Shown here in pieces: positions 35,569 to 46,331 of a stretch of DNA of 64,000 bases. The notes under the pieces were generated by a model, which was not told where the DNA came from, made no database searches, and saw only the letters and a program-made list of their open reading frames with translations. The stretch is taken from positions 1,116,001 to 1,180,000 of the forward strand of contig JAECYW010000009.1 in NCBI GenBank assembly GCA_023014335.1, read 5' to 3'. Origin of the DNA: Galerina marginata (lineage: Eukaryota > Basidiomycota > Agaricomycetes > Agaricales > Galerinaceae). Numbering within the stretch: the stretch's first letter is position 1; each line of letters starts with the position of its first letter. The position numbers and the translations under genes are program-made.

Positions 35569-37390
35569 CTATTTTATCTTTGTAGCCGTCCAGAATGCAG
35601 CATGGTACACATAACCGAGCAAGCTCTGGGCGTTATTAGTGTAGGTTGTATCGATAGTGGTTTCATTCTGTCACGAGAGGAGTGGACATTAATACCATTT
35701 AATCTGTACAAGGAGGACGACGACGGTCTTACCGATATCTCGAACCCTATAGTTCTTGCGAGCGTCTTTAATTCCTCCATATCTAGCTCTACAGATGGAT
35801 CGCTAGTGTTGTTATTTTCCCAGTGCCACAGAAGTGGCCCTAAAGTCGAAGACGATCAGATGGTGCTGCAAACAGAACAATTTCTACTAACCGAGGTTAA
35901 TCCAAACGCCTCCAGGGGCTAAAATCCGATGAAGGATGCGCAAGTAGTTCACGATGTTTTTGGCCTTTCAAAATTCATTAGCACTGGCAAAAACTGAAGG
36001 TAAATTGTCTTACGGTGTCAATGAAAAAACATGTCAAGACCGCATCCCATACTCCTTCTTGATCAGGGTTGCCAAATATCTCTTCAAAGTCACCTGAGGA
36101 AGCGAAGGTCAGTTGGCATTTGACTTTCGCTTTACACACAAAGGACGGACCAGCGACCAAAGAAAAGTCAGAGCCAGGTGGCAGGTCTGAAGGATTAACA
36201 TCCGGGATGGAGATTTCCTGTAGTATCGATTGCTTGTTTGGCGCATTGGAAAACGAGTGCACATAGGGGTAGAGAGTGTGTTGCTTGACTTGAGTGGTTC
36301 TGACACAAAGTATAAGATAGGTTGCTGAGGGTCCCCAAAGGTGTGTGCTTACTTGTTGAGGATAAAATAGGATGTGAGGAGCATGTAGTGCGAAAACTCA
36401 TTTGCCTGACAACCGAAGCCTGGGAGGGTCGGTTTTGTTCCTCACAAGCACAGGATTACGGACGTACCCATGTAGGCGATATCCCACGACAGACGACCAA
36501 GCCCAGAGCCAGGTACAAGAACTTTCAATTTACGCCTGATAGCGGACACATAAATCCCAGAAGCAATAATCGGCGGTTAGATATGAAGGAAGGAACAGAG
36601 ACCTTTCTTCGAACGGGATATTGGCGAAGTGTTGGACCAGGGCATCTTTCATCGGTTTGTAGCATGCTTCACGTTCTACCTTTCCCTGTAGTTTCTAAGC
36701 AAGCAGGTAGGTGAATGAAACGAAAAATGGACGAACCTCTTCACTCCAGTCACGAACTAGTTGCTTTAGTGTGCTCCTCAGTTTGTCCATGTCGGACTCG
36801 GTCGGTATATATCTTTTTGATCTCTTGCCGCCTCTAGAATCCCCATTGTGCTGCCGGTGATGGTCCCCTGAGTGCGAGTGAGAGTGTGAGTGGCTGTGGG
36901 ATGAGCCTGTACTGCCATGAGCGGAGTAGTACCGATAAACCAAGAAATGGCGCGCCTTGGTCGTGGCTATGAGAATGCGTCACAGATGGTCGTTCTGCGC
37001 TTGGTTCATCCTCCTCGTCTTCTACGTCATGGCCGAATATCTGCGGATCGTTGGCGATTTCGGCCAGGAAATCAGAGTTAACAATGATAGCTTCATCAAC
37101 AACGTCCAGTTTTTGTTTGTAGCCCAGGTTTTCCAAGAGTTCTTGATCGGCCTTTGGGAGCGTATATACGTCTTTTCTTCGACGATTATTGGCGGACAGC
37201 TAAAACTGAGAGTTTAGAGATTAAATCAGCATAGAATGCACTTCACTGACTGTATATTGTTGATAGTTTTTGAATGCGCTGATCACTTTGGCGAAGACCC
37301 GTTGCTCTTGAATCATTGAGACGATGTGTATCACTTGTATTCGAGCCGCAAAAAAATACCTTCTTCGATGTCTTCCATACTTGGATCCAT
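35569..37390 (-). CDS. Carnosine N-methyltransferase (N2227-like)
   Basis: SAM-dependent methyltransferase of the N2227/CARNMT1 family (PF07942), which methylates carnosine-type histidine dipeptides or related small molecules. Eleven exons (37390-37360, 37306-37251, 37199-36941, 36867-36737, 36694-36603, 36535-36468, 36419-36353, 36299-36014, 35964-35892, 35839-35733, 35667-35569) total 1269 bases, 422 aa in frame. Blocks: FAKVISAFKNYQQY near the N-terminus, SAM-binding VLVPGSGLGRLSWDIAYMG, ANEFSHYMLLTSYFILN, HTLYPYVHSFSNAPN, WDAVLTCFFIDTAKNIVNYL, GGVWINLGPLLWHWEN, the VELDMEELK stretch and a C-terminal LGYVYHAAFWTATK. All are family hallmarks. The central region is His/Ser-rich (THSHSHDQG, then DHHRQHNG). 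It is divergent from ISY1 with 203 bp between ATGs. Confidence 0.93.
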
Positions 37391-37593
37391 AGTGTACGTC
37401 TTGGCTGGAGTTGGTTTGGAACGAGAGACGTTCAACTTCAACTTCGGCTTGCCCAAGGGCGGCCCGAGCAATATCCGTGTATTTGGCCATATTGTGCGGA
37501 GGCCTCCCTGTCATTGGAATGTCAATCTCACCTTCAACATTAGCACGAACAATCATATTTCTGGGTGTATACATCTAGGGATATATCGTCAAA
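37391..37593. promoter_or_regulatory. Shared divergent promoter, CARNMT / ISY1
   Basis: Only 203 bp separate the two ATGs, so the two promoters overlap or are one bidirectional unit. No TATA box was identified. The spacer can be read as an ORF on the minus strand (MYTPRNMIVRANVEGEID...), but the methyltransferase starts downstream at the ATG matching the family N-terminus, so this frame is treated as non-coding. Confidence 0.5.
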
Positions 37594-38786
37594 ATGGTAT
37601 GTTTGTCGTTTATTATCTGACGGTCTGCATCCGATTTTTGTTGCCTAGGCTCGTAACGAGGAGAAAGCACAGTCAATGCTTTACCGGTTCAGGGAGGCTC
37701 AAGCCGCCGAGCTGGGTCTAGGGACAAGAGCGGACCGTAGGCCTCGCATGGCGAGCGCCTGCAAGAGCTTGAGAGACTGTGAACGATGGAGAGGAGAGAT
37801 TCTGAGGGAAATCAGCCGGAAGGTGTCAAAGATCCAAGACGGTATGTCGCAATGTTTGCATCGCGCAACTCTGGAAATAACACGATATTGTTTAGCTGGT
37901 TTGACTGACTATGAAGTTCGAGATCTCAACGACGAGATCAACAAGCTCATGCGGGAGAAACGGCATTGGGAAAACCAGATTGTCGCCTTGGGAGGTGCAA
38001 ATTATCGCCGCAATGTGGCAATGTTGGACGATGACGGAAAAGAAGTACCTGGGACCAAGGGATACAAGTGAGTATAGCCTGTTATATACTTTGGTTCAAT
38101 TTTCATAACCCAAAATTACAGGTACTTTGGACGCGCCAAAGACCTCCCAGGTGTTCGCGAATTATTTCAGAGTCGGAAGAACGAAGAGGAAGAAGAAAAT
38201 CAGGCACTTGCATACTATAAAAAATTCATGAATCAGGGGCCGGCATATTATGGCGATTTGGACGAAGGAGATGGGAAACTATTGGCGTACGAACGGGAAG
38301 CAGAGGACGACGGTAACAAAATACCCTTGTATTCGTTCGCAACGCGAAACTCATGCAGCTGTAGATTGGGAAGAGGCGTTCGTTAATCTACGGGAGGCTC
38401 TCGGACTTCCATCTGATACACCGACGCCTAAAATACCCCGCCCAGATACAGTCACACAAGTCGCCATATCTGATTCACAAAATCCTCCTCCTTTATCAAA
38501 ACGAAAAGCTGCCTCTCAAGACGAGGACGCGGACATGGACACAGGCGGCGATGATTCGAAGAAACCTAAAACCACGACCGCCGCAACGGCTGTAGTAGCC
38601 GTCTCTGAAACTCCTGGAGCAGATACCTCTCGGTTGCATGCCCAGGCCGCCGCATCGTACATCCCCTTCCTTGACGTTGAACATCTGCTACCTCCCAAGC
38701 TACCGACGCACGCCGAGATGGAGGGAGTTCTTCTGGCCCTCCGGAAAAAAGCACTGGTTGAAGAATACTTCGGTGAAGCGACATGA
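37594..38786 (+). CDS. ISY1: Pre-mRNA-splicing factor ISY1
   Basis: Component of the Prp19/NTC spliceosome complex. Exons 37594-37596, 37649-37841, 37896-38067, 38122-38312 and 38359-38786 give 328 aa in frame. The first coding exon is just the ATG, splicing into ARNEEKAQSMLYRFREAQAA, the diagnostic ISY1 N-terminus. Further hallmarks: CERWRGEILREISRKVSKIQ, AGLTDYEVRDLNDEINKLMR, KRHWENQIVALGGANYRRNV, YKYFGRAKDLPGVRELF and AYYGDLDEGDGKLL. The C-terminal third is acidic and Pro/Thr/Ala-rich and ends with an HLLPPKLPTHAEMEGVLLAL helix. The length is in the usual range. It was identified from strong sequence match to the family. Confidence 0.95.
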
Positions 38787-40725
38787 TCCATGTGCTCTGG
38801 GGACCCAAAATGGACGCCCAAATGGCCCCACATTATTACTTGTGCATTATGTTCTTGAACCACTTTTTCTTTGCCTTTTGAGCATGTAATATCATTGACA
38901 ATTCGGGTATCAGAAGTGCGTATTATCAGTCCGTTCTAGGCTTCCTGATGCTTTATCACAATCGCAATGTGGCCATTTTCGGACGTGGTAGGTAAGTATG
39001 CGTCGAACTTTCCTTGCAAATCAAAAGACAGGAGACTGATGAATATTCGATACATTTCCAGTGTCGGCAATTGCATCTCTAATCCTTGGGCACTTCAAGT
39101 TCCTAACCTGCAAACGTTCGATCCCTTCATTGACGCTCCTTTTTCCTGTCACAGCACGGATATCCACCCACCCTGGATCAGGTATGGAAAAGCTGCCTCG
39201 TAAACTCGTACAGACGATCATGATTTTCATGCGGTACCCAAAGGTGTCTTTATGTTGGCCCTAATAGCTCTCCAAATTTGGCAGGCCGAGGATAAGGCGT
39301 CTATGCGGATCCGCAGATTTCGGGATTTTATATGCGCCTTCGCTGCTCCTGATGGAGAGTATGGCCGTTGGAAACAGCCAGAAGCCCTTTAGGAAATCCC
39401 CTTCCCGAGCGACATCAACTGTAAATCAACTCCGGGAAATACGCATTGCTGCGTCTGTTTCCTAGGCTTTGAGCTTTTTAACAGTAAACATTTTGTCAGT
39501 TGCCTTCTACTGCCGGAGGAAGATTTATAACCTTCACCTCGCCTTGCAGACTTTCGATTTTTTCCCTCTTACTTGAACGCCGTCCCGCAAAGATAATTCA
39601 TCCAACCTCACCGTTTGAGTTCTTTCGGATTTGGCCAGCGATCGAACGGCGCTGTTCTATCTTGACCACATTCTTAGGATCTTCTTCGAGGTTATAAGTA
39701 TGGGGTAGACAGATCCGACCCTCTAGGCATATCAAGCGCCAACACTTTGTCCGAGATCCCCGGGCATCAACTTGCTGAGAAAACGGTGCAAATCGCCCTC
39801 TGAAAAACACTTTGGTATTGACCCGCAACGGCTCCGCCTCTTGTCACTGACTCTACTCCGTGACCTACGGAGTACGAATTCATGGCACTAACCCGCAAAT
39901 CCGCTCATTGTCTGCTTTGTGCGAAATCCGTCGGTCTGCGCGGCTCAGATGATCGCGCCATGCTCTTGGAAACTCCATCCGTCAAACTTTTAAGGATTTT
40001 CCGCGGGCACTTTACAGCTTCCCAGCTTCCAGCACAGTGGTAGTGAACAGTCCCGAGGCGAACTTTGGCCTATTTTCCTTGAACCTCGAGCCCTAGTGCG
40101 CCAACATCAACAATATCACGTTGAAGATAATTCGGAAGGTCGGAACTCATCTGGACATCTGAATTTCTAGGTGCTTCATATCTTTACTTCCCAGAAATTG
40201 TTAGTTACAGTTGGATTTTGTCAAGGCCTTCCAGGAAATTTTGACTTCCAAGATGAAAACAAGCATATTGAAAGAGGTGTGGATCTTTGATTTTATCTCT
40301 CGTCCACCTTGATTAGCATCTGACGCTGCTAAACCCAATCGTACAGCACTTTAAGCATACACATTGAGTCACTGACGCTGACCGTGATCGTTTTAAATAG
40401 AAATTGCCCCCTGGCGTTGGGTCCTGTTAATAGATTCCCGGAGGCATGCATCATCGAATCGCGCGTATCTTGCGATGGTCAGGACATCCGCTGAGATCAA
40501 GAAGGGATATTCTAGTCTGCGTCTACGAGACATTCAATTCAAACCAGATTTCATCGTGGAGGCTCGACGGAAAGAATGAAGGTTCGCAACCACGCATTCC
40601 CTGGGTGAAGGTTGTCTGCTCGACACGTGTGAGCTATTGGAAACATTTAAAGCTGGCAGAGTTTCTTGTTTGACTAGAAATTATTTGCTTTTCCTCCGTT
40701 CTCGTTCCAGCTGTCTATTGCAATC
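38787..40725. other. 1.9-kb gene-free spacer
   Basis: Only short ORFs on both strands without motifs. A short perfect hairpin (TACTCCGT, five-base loop, ACGGAGTA) lies at about 39854-39874. The right end is the promoter of the prenyltransferase gene. No repeats with target duplications were found. I see no gene. Confidence 0.45.
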
Positions 40726-42142
40726 ATGGGCTGCAAGCATGAAAACGACGCTCCTCTAATCCCTTCTCATATGCCATTGACCCCTTCAAAATTTCCCTTG
40801 GACTCGGTCCCGGCATCCATAAGACCTTACCTGGAACTTATCAGACTTGACAAGGTCAGTTTACTCTGGTACTAGGACCGGATGTCTCTGAATATTTTAT
40901 GAAAAGCCGACTGGAACGATTCTTATGTTTTGGCCATTTGGTAAGTAATCCAGCCAGCTCGTGTTTTGCGTTGGATTTAAATGCTGGTGTGAAATTTGCA
41001 GCCTGGGGTCTTACCATGGCAGCGTTCAGTATACGTCTTCCCCTCAAAACTTATGCCATTGAGCTCCTCAAGTGCTTTATCGGGGCTTTTATTTTGCGAA
41101 GTTCCGCGTGTACCGTCAATGATATTTTTGACCGACATGTAGACGCAGGTGTTGGTATGTAAAACCGGTACCCATTGTTTCCTAAAGTAATTTTTTATTT
41201 GGCAGAACGGACACGAAACAGGCCACTTCCAAGCGGCCGCATATCTGTCTTCGAAGCTACCATTTTTTTATTTGTGCAGTACACCATTGGGATCATATTT
41301 TTCTACTTTTCCCTTGAAAAAATCGCGTAAGTCATACAGTGAGCACAGGATTTTATAAGTTAATTATCTCACTTATTAGCCTTTGGGTCGCCATTTTCCA
41401 ATTGCTGCCATTGTGAGTGCCTGCGCGGGTTGCTGTTGAGAATCCGTTGATCATCCACCTTGCCAGGTTTGCAATTTATCCCCTTCTGAAACGGTATACG
41501 CATTGGCCACAAGCGTGGCTCGGCTTTGCTATGAACTTTGGTCTAATTACTGCCTGGACGGGAACGACACGGTCCTTGGATTTACCGCTTCTTTTTTCAT
41601 CTGTCATCGCATGCTGGTGGTGAGTATAAGTCGAGCTCTTAGTTACTAATGCTGAGACCACAATCCGAACAGTTGGACAATGCTTTATGGTTGGTTTTTT
41701 TCGACTCATCGTCCTGAATCTGCGCCGAAACCAACGCCTTCACTCAGATACAGTTTATGCGTGTCAAGACATCCAAGATGATGTGAAAATGGGAGTTCGG
41801 TCGACTGCCATATTATTCGGAAATTGGATTCGTCCACTTCTCATAGGTTGTGGATTGACATTCTTAGCCCTGTTAACAATCGCCGGGTATCTCAACCGAC
41901 ACGGTTTTGTCTACTTTCTTTTCTCAGTCGGTGGAACAGGTGTCCACCTTGTTTGGCAATATTTGACGGTTAGCTTAGATACTCCTAAGAGTTGCTGGAG
42001 TACGTCTATCCAACTTCTAAGTCTCCTGATCTAATACCAAACTTTAGCTAATTTTAATCGCAATGGGCAACTCGGATGGATAATTTGGGCCGGCCTCATG
42101 GCCGATTATTTGAGGTCTGCAGGTGTTATTATCCAGTGGTGA
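40726..42142 (+). CDS. UbiA-type aromatic prenyltransferase (COQ2-like)
   Basis: Integral-membrane prenyltransferase that joins a polyprenyl chain to an aromatic ring. It is either 4-hydroxybenzoate polyprenyltransferase of ubiquinone synthesis or a related meroterpenoid enzyme. Nine exons (40726-40854, 40907-40940, 41002-41154, 41206-41326, 41380-41412, 41467-41619, 41673-41689, 41748-41999, 42048-42142) total 987 bases, 328 aa in frame; one exon is only 17 bases. Motifs: RPYLELIRLDKPTGTILMFW, the first aspartate motif NDIFDRHVDAGVERTRNRPL, RPLPSG, and the second motif YACQDIQDDVKMGVRST with ILFG. Eight or nine helices are predicted by eye. The N-terminus (MGCKHENDAPLIPSHMPLTP) lacks the Arg-rich mitochondrial presequence of classic COQ2, which favours a secondary-metabolism role, though a longer unannotated 5' exon cannot be excluded. 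Confidence 0.9.
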
Positions 42143-42225
42143 TAATTCGTGGCTTACAATAGTTGTCCTGGGGCTTGTATTTCGTAGAAACAAAAATTAT
42201 CTCTACTTGCGTATTTTGAGAAAAG

Positions 42226-42319
42226 TGGACACTGTGGGAATTGAACCCACGACCTCACGCATGGGCTTGGAGGTAGAGCTCCTGCGAAGCGTGCGCGCTA
42301 CCAACTGTGCCAAGAGCCC
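42226..42319 (-). tRNA. tRNA-Ala (CGC) with an intron
   Basis: Folding the minus strand by eye gives a full cloverleaf. Acceptor GGGCTCT pairs with AGTGTCC and contains the G3-U70 pair that marks tRNA-Ala; one U-U mismatch is present. D-arm loop AGTTGGTA is followed by GCGC; D-stem GCAC has one A-C mismatch. Anticodon stem CACGC/GCGTG carries loop TTCGCA, anticodon CGC. About 21 bases of intron (GGAGCTCTACCTCCAAGCCC...) follow A37. T-arm GTGGG-TTCAATT-CCCAC and discriminator A complete it. Mature length is 73 bases before CCA. It is convergent with the prenyltransferase gene. Confidence 0.9.
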
Positions 42320-42661
42320 GCGCTTCACTTGCATCATTGCCCCTCTCACAAAGTCAATAATTTTGAATGGAACGAGCGCGAGGACGGCGGCATGAAAACT
42401 CGAAATGATGGTCGGCGAAGGTAATCCAGCTCCAATGTTGTACTGCAGGCCCGATGCATCACATGTCAAGTCGATCACTGCAACGTATCAATTGTGGCTG
42501 AATCGAAGGAGAAATAAAGCGGGTCCTTGCAGCGGCGCCTTCGCTGTCACTCACTCGCAAACATCCCCGGCAAACCAGAGAATGCAGAAAGGAATTGCAT
42601 CTGTCAAATTTACACCCAGACTTAAAAGCAAACTTGAGATGTAATGTAAGATACCATCCTC

Positions 42662-43926
42662 CTAATTTTCGACCTCAGCATCTTCGAGTTGAAGGCCTGC
42701 CTCCACACTCGAAATTCCGAGTCGGTGATTGCCTGGCTCACCAGCAGCGCTTGAATGATTTTGTTCATTTGTGGCAAAGTGAATGGCACCATCAACCATT
42801 TGTGTGGTTGTATTCTCATATGAAGTGCTCATTGACACCCTCACAATGACAATTGTTGGAGTTATTCCCTATCGAAATTCAAAATCAATAATCATTGCTT
42901 TGACGACCAGAATAACTTGTAAGAGCTCACATAAATCATAACAACAGAATCACTGACCACAGAAAACCCATGCCTTACACTTGTGGCTTGAAGTCTGAAG
43001 AATACAAGCCAAACAAGTTGAGCAATGAATGTAAACATTCCTGACTCCACTAGCATGGCTATGAGCGGCCGAAGATTAAGCCTCTGCTTCTGGTTACCGC
43101 CCAACAACTGCACAAGTTCCCGATGTATCAGAGCAAGCCTGAGAACAAGAAGGCTGGTGACTATGGCGTTGACGGCCAACGAAAGGATGAAGGATGCCAG
43201 CCCCAATGCATAAAAAGATTCAAGTAATCTTTCCGAAAACCCGGTGCCTTGAAGCGGAAGCTCTGCAGCAATAGCTATGGAAAAAACTTGAATCAGGTCA
43301 GAATAAATACTCAAGGATGCACGGTAAGTTATATATCCAAACTGACCAAATGATGTGAACGACAAGATTGAGGGGAGAATCACAAAATGCAACTTCCTAG
43401 CCCACATGGTCCAGCAGCGATAAATCTTTAAGTTTAGTTGAGTTCATGTTCATTTAATTGAAGACGAATAAACATGCTGGAAGTTACGTACCAGGACACC
43501 TTGAGAGATCACGTCGACACAGGAATACAATATGCTTACGACGGCTGACATAACCCAGCTGAACTTGGGTGAAGCAGCGTCGTCAAACTGGGAAGTAAAT
43601 AGGGAGTTATGCCGCGGTCAATGATAAAGATATGGCTTACTCACCACTACCAAAAAGAGTTGAACATTATCAACGACGAAGAAAATGGTGCATAGTAAGA
43701 AGAGGGCTGACAGAACATATGTCAGGGGGTTATGTCTTCCACCGGAACGTCTTTTGATCTGTAGTTGTAGGTAAGTAGCAAATATTATGCAGTATGCACC
43801 TACAGAAAGGTATAAGATGATTTTTATAGCAGGTGATATGTCAAATATGTTACCATAAAAGACCCCCCCAAGGATTGACCCGAGAACGAGTGCTGCGAAG
43901 TCGTCGAAGAGCATGAGGAAGAACAT
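42662..43926 (-). CDS. Seven-transmembrane protein of basidiomycete type, unknown function
   Basis: Exons 43926-43645, 43587-43489, 43425-42931 and 42868-42662 give 360 aa in frame. Hydrophobic segments by eye: MLFDDFAALVLGSILGGVFY, AIKIILYLSVGAYCIIFAT, YVLSALFLLCTIFFVV, FSWVMSAVVSILYSCVDVI, LHFVILPSILSFTSF, LGLASFILSLAVNAIVTSLL and MFTFIAQLVWLVFFRLQA. That makes about seven helices with an extracellular-facing N-terminus. The tail (VSMSTSYENTTTQMVDGAIH) is polar and Gln/Asn-rich. The pattern (YRCWTMW after a TM, then RELVQLLGG) fits a family of agaricomycete membrane proteins annotated only as hypothetical. It may be receptor-like; no G-protein partner motif was seen. The exon 2/3 junction has two possible donors, so a few residues there are uncertain. 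Confidence 0.75.
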
Positions 43927-43929
43927 ATG

Positions 43930-44763
43930 TCACAGGACGGCTTCCAAGAAGAAGTCATTTATATACTCCCCCGTCAGCGCACACCTACGGAATACCAAAC
44001 CATCGATCTTCCATGATACCCCTTTGTCGCTAGTCGGCGTGTCCATCACTGACCCGAGTACTGAGTCGATGTACTGGTCCCATTTCGATTCTGTGCCACA
44101 GGAGTGAGGGGTAAAGCTAGTCGGCCAGGCGACGTAGAATGCGTGAAAAACGCCTGTCTGAAAAAATTTACAGAGCTTATATCTCATTTCTTTTGATTTC
44201 ACCCAGTCAAAGTCGCAGATAAGTATTGACCGCGCCTTAGTAAGGGACCGGAGATTCAACGATAGACTGTCAGGCTTCAAATCGCGGACTGCTCGGCGAC
44301 CGCCTGTCACCGTAACAAAATAGCCCGCGTCGCAGTGCTTGGGAGGCTTCCATCAGGTTTGCGACCCAGAGACAAGCTCATATTCGGTTTGCAGAGAAAA
44401 TTTATCGCGTCTTCGGCAGCCGACACTGCCTCATGACCAGCCATATGCAAGTGATGAAATTGAACTCGACAGCTCGAAAGCTGGTAGATCTCAGGGGCTC
44501 CTGTTGTCTCAGCTTGTAGGAGAAAAGTACACATAAGAAGTCCGCGAAGACGAAGGAGCGAGGTTTTCGAAAGGAGCCTGAAGACAACGAAGATTAATTA
44601 GAGACCACTGAACGAAGAGGACGAGGAGCGTGATTAAGTTGTTGACGAAGAGCACAATGAGACTGATAGAGTCATCGAGAGCAACGGCTGGACGGTTTGA
44701 AGACGATGACTCAGACTCAGGCACAGAATTTGGCAAAGCTATTTGGCAGACCGGGGTCTGCAT
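43930..44763 (-). CDS. Possible unresolved coding stretch, unknown product
   Basis: Three minus-strand frames look partly protein-like. From the ATG at 44763: MQTPVCQIALPNSVPESESS followed by one membrane-like helix (LIVLFVNNLITLLVLFVQW). Next is a frame around 44530-44310 with FHHLHMAGHEAVSAAEDAIN, then a frame at 44305-43930 with TKARSILICDFDWVKSKEMR and GVFHAFYVAWPTSFTP. I could not find splice pairs that join them cleanly, and the last frame stops only four bases upstream of the 7-TM gene's ATG. It may be a real small gene with missed introns or a decayed one. Function not recognised. Confidence 0.3.
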
Positions 44764-46331
44764 CCTACTCGCTACTTATTCGGTGGCGGGTTCAGATGAT
44801 CAGTCTTGCGCTCTTGTTGGTACTTGTCTTGAAACTGAACTGGAACTAGTTTCCAGGCGACGCTAGGTTAGAGGATAATGGTGCAGCACCGCTCGATACG
44901 GAGATGTCAATGTTCAGTCATTCCATCTCTGAACATACCACCTACCAGTGATGACAAGGCAGCGGAAAATGAAAGGGTGTAACTCACATTCTGGGTTGGG
45001 CCACGACATTAGACAGCCGGATAGTAGTATGGGCAGACGCTTGCAGAGCAGTTTGCGGCTGAACTCTTCTGTCTCCCGCCTCGTTCAGATTTCTCGGCCA
45101 GATGGACGATATCAGGACGAGTACATAAAGGGTTCGTCTGCCACACACGTTCCACCGCATCTGCCTCCCGTTAGTGGAAGTTGGTGAGAGATCTTCGTGG
45201 CGTCAGCTATTGTAATCAGCCTCGAAGACGGACCATTGACACGACTCGGATGCATGAACTTAAAGCGACAGGATCATGGTCAATGAGATTTGTTGGGGGT
45301 AGTTCCGGACCAAACCTGCGGTAATTGTAGCGAGGGTGGGCGTCAAAAGCAGGTGGGCGTTCAGAGCAGGCGAGCGTAATCAAAGGGTTAGCGTGATCAT
45401 GAAGGTACCAAGCAAGAGCAACTGGGGCTGGTGCGATGCCGGGCCGGCGGCATCACTTGTTTTCCATCGCGGAGGTTACAGCCATTTTCATAACGATAGG
45501 CCTACATTCGAAAAATTCACATATTTAAGGTGGTTAGAGCCCCCAGCTAGCCGAGAGTCTAGAACTATGATGATATAAATGCCCCACTTGAGATGTTTGT
45601 CGGCACCTCCAGTAGCGGCATCTAACGACTTCCAAATCACTTATTTTGAGGATCAGTAAACAGTAAAATATACTTATAAATACACCCAATACCTCGTCTA
45701 ATGTGCCTGGGAATGGGGGAAAGGGGAGAGGTGCTGGAACACAAGTTTCCGGGCAGACGTGACTCAAAATTTGGCTAAGTTATTTATTTGGAATACATCA
45801 AAAATTATCTTCGAGTGCCATCAACACTTCAAACAGCTGTAAGCGCCTATGAGTATAATTTTGACCTTGCGGCCTACCGATAAAAAAACAGCTGTGACAT
45901 ATAACGAGATAAAAGACGAAATACTTGTACAATGTAGACTTATTCTATGCCTATGAAGAACCCAAGAAAAAAAGGCATATTGAATGCGCCATTGCCGAGC
46001 AGTGGGTAACTTGAAGCTGCCAATTCTACCGTGACAAATTCGCAATCCTGCTGGCTGATCTGTACACCTTGAAGCTTGAAGTCTATGTATAATCCGAGTG
46101 CGCTCAGACACTCACAAATTAGCTATGATAATGCCATGTAAACACCAGTATAATCGCTGGAAAAAGAGTACTTGCCCAGATGACTTGCCAAAGTCAGGGT
46201 CAGGGCCATTTGAACCTCGACTTCCCGTGGAGTATGTCAAACATATTTGATTGCCAATGGAAGCAGATAAACGCGAAGTAGTAATATCCCTGGAAGGTAC
46301 ACCAATCAGACGAGCAGAGCCTACGCAGTAT
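44764..46331. other. 1.6-kb spacer, no supported gene
   Basis: Scattered ORFs under 100 codons with no motifs. It includes a short GGCGT/GAGCG-rich patch near 45336-45380 and an A/T-rich 3' part. I see nothing I can name. The last part (46150-46331) is the 3' flank of F-box gene C. Confidence 0.4.

Noticed and set aside
36867..36943. His-Ser-repeat protein start at 36943
   Set aside because: It is intronic sequence of the methyltransferase gene; the His-Ser repeat and the reading frame upstream do not join in frame to exon 3.
37221..37574. 117-codon ORF at the start of the methyltransferase region
   Set aside because: Its frame crosses an intron and overlaps the ISY1 promoter; the ATG at 37390 gives the family N-terminus.
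39854..39874. Short perfect hairpin TACTCCGT/ACGGAGTA
   Set aside because: Eight-base arms arise by chance in 64 kb and nothing around it supports a function.
42123..42395. Plus-strand ORF across the tRNA (MLLSSGDNSWLTIV...)
   Set aside because: Overlaps the tRNA; its VGIEPTTSRMG-like reading is the familiar spurious translation of a tRNA.
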